This document shows positions 8,484 through 17,460 of a stretch of DNA of 64,000 nt, piece after piece; position 1 is the stretch's first letter, and every line of letters begins with the position of its first letter. Made by a program: the position numbers and the translations under genes. Under the pieces are notes generated by a model. It was not told where the DNA came from. It ran no database searches and saw nothing but the letters and a program-made list of their open reading frames with translations. This stretch comes from Teichococcus wenyumeiae (GTDB lineage: Bacteria > Pseudomonadota > Alphaproteobacteria > Acetobacterales > Acetobacteraceae). Where the stretch lies: the NCBI RefSeq assembly GCF_003696345.1, contig NZ_RFLX01000008.1, forward strand, positions 62,001 to 126,000, read 5' to 3'.

Positions 8484-9512
8484 ATGCAAGCCACCCTTCC
8501 CGCCGAAGCCACCCGGATCGCGCCCGGCCTTTTCCGGCTGCGCATGGCCCTACCCTTCCCCCCCAGCCACGTGAACTGCTGGCTGCTGCGGGATGGCGAA
8601 GGCTGGCTGGTGGTGGATGCGGGGGCGAAGACTGAGGGGGCGCAGCAGCTCTGGGAAGAGACCTTCGCGAGCGTGCTGGAAGGCCGGCCCATCACGCGGG
8701 TGCTGATCACGCATTTCCACTATGACCATGTCGGCCTGGCCGGCTGGATGTGCGAGCGCTGGCAGGCACCGCTGCTGATGAGCCGCACGGAATACTTGCT
8801 GGCCCGCCTGCTGCTGGCCGAGGACAGCGCGAACCTGACGGCGCAGATGCTGCACCACGGCCGCACCGCCGGCGCGCCGGAGAGCTACCTGCACCACCTG
8901 ACCCGCCGCCGCCCGCTCTACCGCAGCGAGGTGACGCCGCTGCCGCCGCATTACCAGCGCCTCGTGGCCGGGGAGACGCTGGTGGTGGATGGCCGCCCCT
9001 GGCAGATCCGCGTCGGCCGTGGCCATGCGCCGGAGATGGTCTGCCTCTACTCGGCCGAGCAGGGCGTGCTGATCGGCGCCGACCAGATCCTGCCGCGCAT
9101 CTCGCCCTATATCGGCGTGGTGAGCTGGGAGCCGGATGGCGACCCCCTGGCCGCCTTCCTGGCCAGCAACCAGACCTTCCGCGACCTGCCGCGCGACACG
9201 CTGGTGCTGCCCTCCCACGGCGAGCCCTTCACCGGGCTGCTCGAGCGCATCGATGCGCTGGACGCCCACCATGCCGAGCGGCTGGACACGCTGACCAAGG
9301 CCCTGACCGTGCCCATGACGGCCTATGAGGCCGCCCGCGTGCTCTTCCCCCGCGTGGTGGAGGACAGCCAGATCGGCTTCGTCATCGGCGAGGGGCTGGC
9401 GCATCTCAACCGGCTGGTGGCCACCGGCGTGCTGCTGCGTGAGGACGGCGCCGACGGCCTGCCGCGCTACCGCCGCGCGCCGGAAGCCGCCCTGCCGCAC
9501 AACCCGGCCTGA
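8484..9512 (+). CDS. MBL-fold metallo-hydrolase
   Basis: A 342-residue metallo-beta-lactamase-fold enzyme. The zinc motif HxHxDH appears as HFHYDH at about residues 77-82, with later metal ligands in GRGHAPEMVCLYS, GADQILP and LPSHGEPF. After the fold comes a helical C-terminal domain (roughly residues 245-330) typical of the glyoxalase-II-like subgroup with a winged-helix tail. The substrate cannot be read from sequence; hydrolases of this branch act on thioesters or lactones. It stands alone on the plus strand, between mutL and a convergent methyltransferase whose shifted frame reads into it. Confidence 0.88.
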   Translation: MQATLPAEATRIAPGLFRLRMALPFPPSHVNCWLLRDGEGWLVVDAGAKTEGAQQLWEETFASVLEGRPITRVLITHFHYDHVGLAGWMCERWQAPLLMSRTEYLLARLLLAEDSANLTAQMLHHGRTAGAPESYLHHLTRRRPLYRSEVTPLPPHYQRLVAGETLVVDGRPWQIRVGRGHAPEMVCLYSAEQGVLIGADQILPRISPYIGVVSWEPDGDPLAAFLASNQTFRDLPRDTLVLPSHGEPFTGLLERIDALDAHHAERLDTLTKALTVPMTAYEAARVLFPRVVEDSQIGFVIGEGLAHLNRLVATGVLLREDGADGLPRYRRAPEAALPHNPA

Positions 9513-9516
9513 AGGC

Positions 9517-10343
9517 CTAACCGGCGGTGCCCCGCACGGCCAGGCGCGGGCCGAAAGGGGGATGCCGCCATCCGCCGCCACCGGCAGGGTGGCGCGGAGC
9601 CTTTCCCGCAGCGCGGCACGCCGATCCTCCGGCAGGGCCGCGCAATAGGCGGGCGCGGGGGCGCCGCCGCGTAGGAAGGGCGTCCAGTAATCCTCGAAGT
9701 CGCGGAAGCGGGTGGGGATCTCGATGGCCGCCACCTCCACCCCGCGCAGCCCGGCCTGCTCGAACAGGGCGCGCAGCGGTTCGGGGCGGCAGAGCGCGAA
9801 GCGCAGTGCCTCATCCTTGCCGCCGGCGCCGACGGGGTCCAGCGCGGCGGCGGCATCCCAGAAGCGGCGCATCATCTGCATGCCCTCGGCGTAATCCCAG
9901 ACATAGGCGGCGACGGTGGCACCCGGGCGGGCGGCGCGGCGCATCTCCGCCAGCGCCTTCGGCGGGTCCGGCACGAAGTTCAGCACCAGCCCGCTGACCA
10001 GGGCATCGAAGGCGGCATCGGGCACGGGCAGCGCCTGGGCATCGCCCTGGCGGAAGGTGAGGCGCGGGTCGGAAAGGCCGCGCCGGGCATAGGCGAGAAA
10101 GCCCTCGGATGGGTCCACCCCGAGGACGGAGGCGGGCGCGTGGTGCCGCAGGATCAGGCCGCTCAGCGCCCCGGTGCCGCAGCCGATATCCAGCCAGTCG
10201 GCGCCGGGCGGGATGCCGAGGCGGCGCAGGAATTCCGCCGCGACCAGGCGGCTCCAGCGCCCGACATAAGGCTCATAGGCCTCGCCCGCCGCCCAGAGGC
10301 CGGGCTCGGCGCCATCCTGGTCGGGGGCCGCCATGCCTGCCAT
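9517..10343 (-). CDS. Class I SAM-dependent methyltransferase with probable 3' frameshift
   Basis: A Rossmann-fold methyltransferase of about 275 residues. The SAM-binding motif I reads DWLDIGCGTGALSG, with later motifs GVDPSEGFLAYAR, GDAQALPVPDAAFD and AEMRRAARPGATV. The start is ATG 10343 or 10334. Near the end, the frame as sequenced runs past the expected terminus and on through the neighbouring MBL gene for a further 320 or so codons. Adding one G at about 9540-9541 restores ARAWAVRGTAG and a stop at 9517, typical of the family. The coordinates given assume that correction. The shift could be a sequencing error or a real mutation. Substrate unknown. Confidence 0.7.
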
Positions 10344-10409
10344 CCCGCCTGTTCCCGAGGGGGCGAGTAGCGCAGGTGCCGGCGGCACCAGCAAGGGAAA
10401 TCGGCGCCC

Positions 10410-11801
10410 TCAGGCCTGCGGGCGCGGCGCCATGGCAGGGGCGGCCATGGGCGGCGCCGCTTCCTCCGGCCGCAGGTCTTCCAGGCTGCGGCTGCGGGTC
10501 TCGATGCCGAAGAGGGCCACCAGCAGCGCCATCACCACCAGGATGCCGGCCAGGGTGAAGACCACGGCGGAAACGCCCCCGAAGTTGAACAGCCCCACCA
10601 CCGCATAGGGCGTGGCGATGGAAACGATGCGCCCGGCGGTGTTGCAGATGCCGACGCCGCGCATGCGCATCTCGGTGGGGAAGAGTTCCGAGACATAGAC
10701 GGCCCAGCCGACGCCGATCATGACGCCGATGCAGAAGACCAGCAGGAAGCCGATCAGCACCACCTGCAGGCCGGCGCCCGCAAAGGGATAGACCACGCCC
10801 AGCACTGCCGCCGCCAGGGTGAAGCCCAGCAGGCCCGCCTTGCGGCCGCCCTTGTCGCTTAGCCACATGGCGAAGGCATTGCCCAGCGGGCTGCCCAGGG
10901 TCATCGCAGCCGTGAAGCCCAGCGAGTGGTTGAGGTCGAGGCCCTGCTTCACGAAGAAGGTCGGTAGCCAGCCCACGAAGCCGTAGAGCGCGACGCTGAT
11001 GGCGATGATGATCATGCTGCCCACCAGCGTGCGGACCAGCATGGCGCCCTTGAAGAGATCGGCCATCGCGGCCTGCTTCCGCACCGGCTGCACCTGGCGG
11101 GAGGGCTCGGGCAGCGGGGCGCCGCGCGAGACCTCGGCCTCGATGCCCGCCATCGCGGCCTCGGCTTCCGCCAAGCGGCCCTTGCTTTCCAGCCAGCGGG
11201 GCGATTCCGGCAACCCGCGCCGGGCCAGCCAGATCAGCAGCGCGCCGGCGCCGACAATGCCGAACATCCAGCGCCAGCCCAGGGCGGGAATAATGAAGGC
11301 GCCCATCACGGAAGCGAAGAACAGCGCGGAATTGGTGATCACCGCCAGCGCGCCCACCCAGCGGCCGCGCTGCTGCGGCGGGATGAACTCACCCATCATC
11401 ACATAGCCGGCCACCACCTCGGCCCCGATGCCGATGCCCATGAAGAGCCGCGCCGCGATCAGCCAGGGCATGGAGGGCGCGAAGGCGCCGGCCAGGGAGG
11501 CGAGGCCGAAGATCAGCAGGTTGACCTGATAGGCGGTGCGCCGCCCGTAGCGGTCGCCGACGATGCCGGCGAACCAGGCGCCGATGGTCATGCCGACAAA
11601 GGTTGCCGAGATGAAATGCGCGTTGAGGCCGAGATCGGACCAGCCCGACTGCGTCAGCGCGCCCAGCACGCCGCCGGCGATGTAGCTGTCCAGCCCATCG
11701 AAGAACATGCCCGCGCCGATCAGCGCGAAGAGCCGCCAATGGAAGCGGCCGATCGGCAGCCGGTCGAGCCGGCCCGCCGCGTTGACGACATGCGAGGCCA
11801 T
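10410..11801 (-). CDS. MFS transporter (AAHS/sugar-porter-like)
   Basis: Twelve-segment major facilitator superfamily permease of about 463 residues. The family signatures are GDRYGRRT between segments 2 and 3, RLFMGIGIGAE, and the PESPRWL motif at the start of the cytoplasmic loop; SELFPTEMR lies in the second half. These place it in the sugar porter / aromatic-acid:H+ symporter branch. The substrate is not determinable. ATG 11801 is preferred because GGGGAGGGG lies just upstream; ATG 11831 (30 bases earlier, after AGAAGA) is the alternative. It stands alone, and no neighbouring catabolic gene hints at the substrate. Confidence 0.88.
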   Translation of the reverse strand: MASHVVNAAGRLDRLPIGRFHWRLFALIGAGMFFDGLDSYIAGGVLGALTQSGWSDLGLNAHFISATFVGMTIGAWFAGIVGDRYGRRTAYQVNLLIFGLASLAGAFAPSMPWLIAARLFMGIGIGAEVVAGYVMMGEFIPPQQRGRWVGALAVITNSALFFASVMGAFIIPALGWRWMFGIVGAGALLIWLARRGLPESPRWLESKGRLAEAEAAMAGIEAEVSRGAPLPEPSRQVQPVRKQAAMADLFKGAMLVRTLVGSMIIIAISVALYGFVGWLPTFFVKQGLDLNHSLGFTAAMTLGSPLGNAFAMWLSDKGGRKAGLLGFTLAAAVLGVVYPFAGAGLQVVLIGFLLVFCIGVMIGVGWAVYVSELFPTEMRMRGVGICNTAGRIVSIATPYAVVGLFNFGGVSAVVFTLAGILVVMALLVALFGIETRSRSLEDLRPEEAAPPMAAPAMAPRPQA

Positions 11802-12004
11802 CGCCATCCCCTCCCCCGGGTTCTTGTTCATTCTTCTAAATTACTAATCGGACATCTTTCGATGCGCCGTCCGCCAGCCGGGCGCCTCATGGGTCCGGGC
11901 CGGATCTCCTGGTGCAAACTAGGGCGGAATCCGGAGGCGTCTATCGCGTTTACCTGAATGATTGATCAGGTTTCCTGATGCATGACGACTGGCCGGTATG
12001 GATT

Positions 12005-13840
12005 TCAGCCGCTGCTTCCTTCCAGCGGAAAGTGGCAGCGCGCCTGCTGGCCGGTCGCGACGGGCCGCAGGGCCGGTGGGTTGGTGGCGCAGAAAGCGGT
12101 GCCGCGCGGGCAGCGGCCATGCAGGCGGCAGGCGCCGGGATCGGGCTCCACCGGGCTGCGCGGCTCGCCTTCCAGCCGCAGGGGCTGGGCAGGCATGGCG
12201 CCGGGCGGGCGCGGCAGGGCGGAGAGCAGCGCTGCGGTATAAGGATGGCGGGGCGCCGTGAAGACCTGCCGGGCCGGGCCTTCCTCCACCACCTGGCCCA
12301 GATACATCACCGCCACGCGGTCGCAGAGCAGCCGCACCAGATGCAGGTCATGGCTGATGAAGAGCAGCGCCACGCCGGCCTGCCGCCGCAGCCGCGCCAG
12401 CAGCCGCAGCACCAGCGCCTGCACGGGAGCATCCAGCGAGGCGGTGGGCTCGTCCAGCACCAGCAGGCGGGGCTCCACCGCCATGGCGCGGGCGATGCCC
12501 ACCCGCGCCTTCTCCCCGCCCGAAAGCTGGTGCGGGTAGCGCGGCAGCAGCGCGGGCGGCAGCCCTGCCTGGGCGGCGGCGGCCTCCACCCTGGCGCGGC
12601 GGGCGGCGGCGCCTTCCGCCGGCAGCAACTGGCGCAGCGGGTCGGCGATGCAGTCGAAGGCGGTGAAGCGCGGGTTCAGGCTGCCTGCCGGGTCCTGGAA
12701 CACCATCTGGATCGCCCGCCGCCATGGCGAGGCCGCGAAGGCGGCGGGCGGGATGGCCTGGATGGGCTGGCCTTCCAGCAGCACCTCGCCCGCATCGGGC
12801 TCGATCAGCCGGCTGGCCAGCCGGGCCAGGGTGGATTTGCCGCAGCCGGATTCCCCTACCAGCCCCAGGGCCTCCCCCGGATGGATATCCAGGTCCAGGC
12901 CATCCAGCGCCACCAGGCGCGGACGGGGGCGGAACAGGCCGGGGCGCCGCAGCGGAAAGGATTTGCGCAGCCCGCGCAGCGACAGCAAAGGCCCGCTGCC
13001 GACGGCGAGCGGCAGGCCGCCTTCCTCCGGCAGCAGATCCTCCAGGCCCCGGGCGGCGGCGGGCATGCCGCGCAACAGCCGGGCCGTATAGGCATGGCGC
13101 GGCGCGGCGAAGAGCATGCGGACCGGCGCTTCCTCCACCACCCGCCCCGCCTGCATCACCAGCAGGCGGTCGCAATATTGCGCGGCCAGCGCGAGGTCAT
13201 GCGTGATCAGCAGCGAGCCGGCGGCGCGCGCCCGCAGGGCATCGTGCAACAGGTCCATCACCGCCGCCTGGGTGGTGACATCGAGGCCGGTGGTCGGCTC
13301 ATCCGCGATCAGCAGGCGCGGCTCGCCGGCCATGGCCAGGGCGATGCCAATGCGCTGGCACAGGCCGCCGGACAGTTCATGCGGCAGGGCCGCGGCGCGC
13401 CGCTCCGGGTCCGGGACGCGCATCCGGCGCAGCGCGTCCAGCATGCGCGCGCGGGTCTCGGCGGCGGTGCCGGGATGATGCCGGGCGATAACATCGGCCA
13501 GTTGCAGCCCCACCGGGCGGACCGGGTTCAGCGCCGCGCGCGGGTTCTGGAAGACCATGGCCAGCTTGGCGCCGCGCAGCCGGGCCAGGGCGCGCTCCTC
13601 CATGGCCAGCAGGTCCTGGCCCTCGAAAAGCGCCTGCCCGGCCGTCACTCGCCCGGCGGGGCCCAGCAGGCCGGTCAAGGCCAGGGCGGCGGTGGATTTG
13701 CCGGATCCGCTCTCCCCCACGATGCCCAGCATCTCGCCCGGCCGCAGGTCGAACGACATGCCGTGCAGCGCCTGCACGTCGCCACCACGGGTGCGGAAGG
13801 CGACGGCGAGGCCGCGCACCGAGAGCAGCGGCGGGCTCAT
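12005..13840 (-). CDS. Fused two-domain ABC ATPase of a peptide/nickel-type importer
   Basis: A 611-residue protein joining the DppD- and DppF-like ATPases of a peptide/opine/nickel (PepT) importer, as in GsiA. The first half has Walker A GESGSGKST, signature LSGGLCQR and Walker B LLIADEP. The second half has Walker A GESGCGKST, signature LSGGEKAR and Walker B LLVLDEP. Both signatures deviate from the usual LSGGQxQR at the end. The C-terminal CRLHGRCP...C region is the oligopeptide-transport tail with paired cysteines. The ATG at 13840 overlaps the stop of the upstream permease by four bases. Much longer open frame exists upstream but is an out-of-frame reading of that permease. Confidence 0.92.
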   Translation of the reverse strand: MSPPLLSVRGLAVAFRTRGGDVQALHGMSFDLRPGEMLGIVGESGSGKSTAALALTGLLGPAGRVTAGQALFEGQDLLAMEERALARLRGAKLAMVFQNPRAALNPVRPVGLQLADVIARHHPGTAAETRARMLDALRRMRVPDPERRAAALPHELSGGLCQRIGIALAMAGEPRLLIADEPTTGLDVTTQAAVMDLLHDALRARAAGSLLITHDLALAAQYCDRLLVMQAGRVVEEAPVRMLFAAPRHAYTARLLRGMPAAARGLEDLLPEEGGLPLAVGSGPLLSLRGLRKSFPLRRPGLFRPRPRLVALDGLDLDIHPGEALGLVGESGCGKSTLARLASRLIEPDAGEVLLEGQPIQAIPPAAFAASPWRRAIQMVFQDPAGSLNPRFTAFDCIADPLRQLLPAEGAAARRARVEAAAAQAGLPPALLPRYPHQLSGGEKARVGIARAMAVEPRLLVLDEPTASLDAPVQALVLRLLARLRRQAGVALLFISHDLHLVRLLCDRVAVMYLGQVVEEGPARQVFTAPRHPYTAALLSALPRPPGAMPAQPLRLEGEPRSPVEPDPGACRLHGRCPRGTAFCATNPPALRPVATGQQARCHFPLEGSSG

Positions 13841-14646
13841 CCGCGCCGGCGTGGGTCCACCACCTCGCGCAGCGCGTCGCCCAGCAGGTTGAAGCCGAGC
13901 ACCGCCAGCATCAGCGCGAGGCCGGGAAAAGCCGCGATCCACCACCGGCCGGAGATGACGAACTGCGCCCCCTCCGCCACCATGATCCCCCATTCCGGCG
14001 CCGGGGCACGGATGCCGAGGCCGAGGAACGACAGCCCGGCGGTGTTCAGCACCGCCCAGCCGAGATTGACCGAGGCCTGCACCAGCAGCGGCGGCAGGAT
14101 ATTCGGCAGCAGGAAGACGCGCAGGATGCGGCCGTGGCCGGAGCCGCCGACCCGCGCGGCCTCCACATAGCCCAGGTGGCGGCGGATGCTGGCCTCGGCG
14201 CGGGCGAGGCGGATGTAGAAGGGCAGGTTCACGGCGGCGGTGGCGCAGACCACGGCGGTGGCGGAAGGCCCCAGCGCCCCCACCAGCACCATGGCCAGCA
14301 TGAAGAGCGGAAAGGCCATCAGCACATCCGTGACGCGCCCGGCCACCGCATCCAGCCAGCCCTGAAAGTAGCCCATCGCCGCGCCCAGCACCGCGCCCAG
14401 GGCCAGCGAGAGCAGCACCGCCACGAAGGCGATCCCGAGGTCCAGCCGCGCCGCCACCACCACGCGGGAAAAGACATCGCGCCCCAACTGGTCCGTGCCG
14501 AACCAATGCGCCGCCGAGGGCGGATGCAGCGCCATGCCGGCCTGGGTGGCGATGGGGTCGTAGGGCACGAGCCAGAGGCCGAACAGGGCGCAGAAAATCA
14601 GCGGGGCCAGGATAAGGCCGGCGGCCAGGGCCAGCGGGCTACGCAT
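13837..14646 (-). CDS. ABC importer permease, DppC/OppC type
   Basis: A 269-residue inner-membrane subunit with about six hydrophobic segments. The N-terminal AHWFGTDQLGRDVFSR block marks the DppC-type subunits. The cytoplasmic EAA loop reads YVEAARVGGSGHGRILRVFL, and the late GLSFLGLGIRAPAPEWG motif follows. It overlaps both neighbours (8 bases with the DppB-like gene and 4 with the ATPase), so the importer genes form one translationally coupled unit. Confidence 0.93.
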   Translation of the reverse strand: MRSPLALAAGLILAPLIFCALFGLWLVPYDPIATQAGMALHPPSAAHWFGTDQLGRDVFSRVVVAARLDLGIAFVAVLLSLALGAVLGAAMGYFQGWLDAVAGRVTDVLMAFPLFMLAMVLVGALGPSATAVVCATAAVNLPFYIRLARAEASIRRHLGYVEAARVGGSGHGRILRVFLLPNILPPLLVQASVNLGWAVLNTAGLSFLGLGIRAPAPEWGIMVAEGAQFVISGRWWIAAFPGLALMLAVLGFNLLGDALREVVDPRRRG

Positions 14647-15658
14647 CGCGCAGCAGCCCGCTGCGCGGGTCGATGATGGCGCAGAGCAGGTCCACCAGCA
14701 GGTTCACGCCCACCAGCAGGCCGGCCATGACCAGCATGAAGCCCTGCACCGGCGCGTAATCCAGCCCCAGCAGCGCATCGAGCGCGTAGGAGCCGATGCC
14801 GGGCCAGGCGAAGACGCGCTCCACCAGCACATTGGCACCGAGCATGCTGGAAAACACCATGCCCAGCGTGGTGACCACCGGCAGCAGCGCATTGCGCAGG
14901 GCATAGGACAAGACGATGCGTCGGCGCCGCAGCCCATGCGCGCGGGCGGCACGGATGAAGTCGCTGCCCAGCACATCCAGCATGGCCGCGCGCGTCATCC
15001 GCGCCAGCGGCGCCAGGGCAAACAGCGCCATGGTGGCGGCCGGCAGCACCAGTTGCCGCGCGGCGGCCAGGAAGCCGGCGCCATCCCCTGCCAGCAGCGT
15101 ATCCGGCAGCAGGAAGCCGGTGACGCGCGGCGGCGGGATGGCGAAGGGGTCGAGGCGGCCGATCGGCTCCGGCGCCAGGCCCAGGTGGAAGTAGAAGACA
15201 TAGATCAGCAGCAGGCCGGTGACGAAGCTGGGCAGCGCCACGCCGGCCACGCTCAACACCCGGCACGCATGGTCGATGACGGAGCCCGGCCGCAGCGCCG
15301 CCGCGATGCCGAGCGGCAGCGCCAGCAGCAGCGCGGCGCCGAGCGCCGCCAGCGTCAGCTCCGCCGAGGCCGGCAGGCGTTGCAGCAGGTCCGCCGCCAC
15401 CGGCTGGCCGGTCTGGATGGATTGCCCGAGGTCGCCCCGCGCCAGTTGCGCCAGATAGGCCAGGAACTGCTGCCACAGCGGCAGGTCCAGCCCCATTTTG
15501 GCCCGCAGCGCCGCGACCGTGGCGGCATCGGCGGTGACGCTGTTGGCGAAGAAGACCGCCGGGTCCCCCGGCAGCAGCCAGGTCAGCAGGAAGCTGGCCA
15601 GCGTGACGCCCAGCAGCACCGGCACCAGCGCCAGCAGGCGGCGCAGCAGCCCCGCCAC
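14639..15658 (-). CDS. ABC importer permease, DppB/OppB type
   Basis: A 339-residue inner-membrane permease, read from GTG 15658. It has the N-terminal segment LLPGDPA and LGLDLP-like family block (here MGLDLPLWQQF). The EAA loop is ARMTRAAMLDVLGSDFIRAA, and VERVFAWPGIGSYALDA follows near the end. It pairs with the DppC-type subunit to form the translocation channel. The gap to the upstream binding-protein gene is 54 bases, consistent with one operon. Confidence 0.93.
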   Translation of the reverse strand: MAGLLRRLLALVPVLLGVTLASFLLTWLLPGDPAVFFANSVTADAATVAALRAKMGLDLPLWQQFLAYLAQLARGDLGQSIQTGQPVAADLLQRLPASAELTLAALGAALLLALPLGIAAALRPGSVIDHACRVLSVAGVALPSFVTGLLLIYVFYFHLGLAPEPIGRLDPFAIPPPRVTGFLLPDTLLAGDGAGFLAAARQLVLPAATMALFALAPLARMTRAAMLDVLGSDFIRAARAHGLRRRRIVLSYALRNALLPVVTTLGMVFSSMLGANVLVERVFAWPGIGSYALDALLGLDYAPVQGFMLVMAGLLVGVNLLVDLLCAIIDPRSGLLRDA

Positions 15659-15712
15659 CGGATCAGCCCGCGCGCGGGCGGGCGGCCTGCCGCGTCATCC
15701 CCGCCACTTCCA

Positions 15713-17323
15713 TCAGCTCCGTTTCAGGGTGCGCATGTCCAGCATGCGGTGGAAGAGATACTTATAGCCTTCCACATTCTTCTGCATGCCGGTGTCCAGC
15801 GCCGGTTGCCAGAGCAGGATGATCGGCACCTCCTGCTTCGCCAGCGCGATCATGCGCTTCACATCGGCATCGTATTCCGCGCCTTCGGGCAGGAAGCGCG
15901 TACGCTCCACCAGCGCCTTGAATTCCGCGTTGTCGTAGCTGCCGAAATTCCAACGCGTCGGGCCATGGTAGAAGATGCGGAAGAAGTAATCCGCCGGCGC
16001 CAGATAGGCGGCCGAGCTTTCATAGAAGAAGGGCACTGCCTTCTTCTCCAGCAGCGTGCCGAGCTGCCCGCCCGGCACCTTGTTGATGGTGACGCGGATG
16101 CCGGCCTTGCCCAGCGCTTCCTGCACCAGCAGCGCCACCGGCTCTGCCACCGTGGCGAGCGAGAGGTCGAAGGAGAAGGTGGTCTCGAAGCCATCCGGCA
16201 ACCCGGCCTCGGCCAGCAGCGCGCGGGCCCGCGCGGGGTCGGTGTCATAGCCCAGCGGCTGCGGAAACAGCGTGCCCTCCGCCTCCCCGGCCGTGCCGCC
16301 GAAGAGCGGCGCACCGCGGCTGAACAGCGCGGCCTCGAACATCTGGCGGTAGGGCAGCGCATAGGCGATGGCCTGCCGCACCTTCACGTTGTCGAAGGGC
16401 GGCAGGGCATTGTTCATGCCGATGAAATGGAAGGCGCCGGTCATCGGCACGCCCACCACCTTCACCTTGCCTTCCTCCCGCATCGAGACGGCATCCTGCG
16501 GCAGCAGGTCCTGCACCAGGTCAGCATCACCGCGCTCCAGCGAGATGCGACGGGACTGCGCGCTGGGCACCACCTGCCACAGCACCCGGCGGAAGGCCGG
16601 CAGCGGCCCGCTTTTCCACTCGTCGTTGCGGGAAAGCAGCAGGGACTGGCCGGGAGTGTGACTGTCCAGCCGGAAGGCGCCGCCGCCGGCCACATTGGTG
16701 CGCAGCCATTCCGCCGCCCAGGGGTCGGCCTCGGTGGCATGGGCGCGGGCGATGCGGGCATTGAAGATCACCGGCTGCGCCAGGGCCAGGTTGGGCAGGG
16801 TGAAGCGGTCCGGGCGCGGCGTGGTGATGCGGATGCTGCGCGCGTCCAGCACGGTGAACTGCTCCGTGCCGGTCATGGAGCCGGTGGCGAATTGCGCGCG
16901 GCCGATGGGCAGGCTGACCATGCGGTCCAGCGACCATTTCACATCCTCGGCCGTCACCGGGCTGCCGTCATGGAAGCGGGCATCGGGGCGCAGGAAGAGC
17001 GTGATGGCGCGGCCGCCTTCGGAGACTTCCCAGCGCTCCGCCAGTTCCCCTTCCAGCGTGAAGTAATCGTAGGACAGCGTGCCGTCGGGCCGCTCCACGG
17101 TGCCGAAACGCAGCAGCCGGTCATAGGCGTTCCAGTGCAGCTCGATGGCATAGCGGTTCACGCCGGGGCCGATGGGGTCGAAGCTGTTGGGCGCGCCTTC
17201 CGTCAGCACGCGCAGGCTTTCCGCCCGGCTCTGCGCCTGCGCCCGGCGCAGCGGCAGGGCAGAAAGCCCGCCGGAAAGGCCCATCCAGGCGGCCAGCTTC
17301 GCGACATCGCGGCGCTGCATCAT
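15713..17323 (-). CDS. ABC importer substrate-binding protein, family 5 (first copy)
   Basis: Periplasmic solute-binding protein of 536 residues, the first gene of the importer operon. It starts at ATG 17323 after a strong GGAGGAGA site. It has a twin-arginine-like leader (MMQRRDVAKL...AQA) of about 30 residues. Family blocks include FHDGSPVTAEDVKWSLDRM and the closing QEVPIILLWQPALDTG. Family 5 proteins bind peptides, opines, nickel or oligosaccharides, and the specificity cannot be read here. A second binding protein is transcribed divergently 137 bases away. Confidence 0.92.
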   Translation of the reverse strand: MMQRRDVAKLAAWMGLSGGLSALPLRRAQAQSRAESLRVLTEGAPNSFDPIGPGVNRYAIELHWNAYDRLLRFGTVERPDGTLSYDYFTLEGELAERWEVSEGGRAITLFLRPDARFHDGSPVTAEDVKWSLDRMVSLPIGRAQFATGSMTGTEQFTVLDARSIRITTPRPDRFTLPNLALAQPVIFNARIARAHATEADPWAAEWLRTNVAGGGAFRLDSHTPGQSLLLSRNDEWKSGPLPAFRRVLWQVVPSAQSRRISLERGDADLVQDLLPQDAVSMREEGKVKVVGVPMTGAFHFIGMNNALPPFDNVKVRQAIAYALPYRQMFEAALFSRGAPLFGGTAGEAEGTLFPQPLGYDTDPARARALLAEAGLPDGFETTFSFDLSLATVAEPVALLVQEALGKAGIRVTINKVPGGQLGTLLEKKAVPFFYESSAAYLAPADYFFRIFYHGPTRWNFGSYDNAEFKALVERTRFLPEGAEYDADVKRMIALAKQEVPIILLWQPALDTGMQKNVEGYKYLFHRMLDMRTLKRS

Positions 17324-17460
17324 CCGTCTCCTCCATCCACGGCAAAGCGGCGCCGCGCGGCGCCTATGCCCCAGCGGCCGGGACGCGGCCAGTCCGGTGG
17401 GCCGGTTGCAATCGTTTGCGAAGGAGTGTTCTTCTCCGCAAACCCAGAGGATATCGCCCC

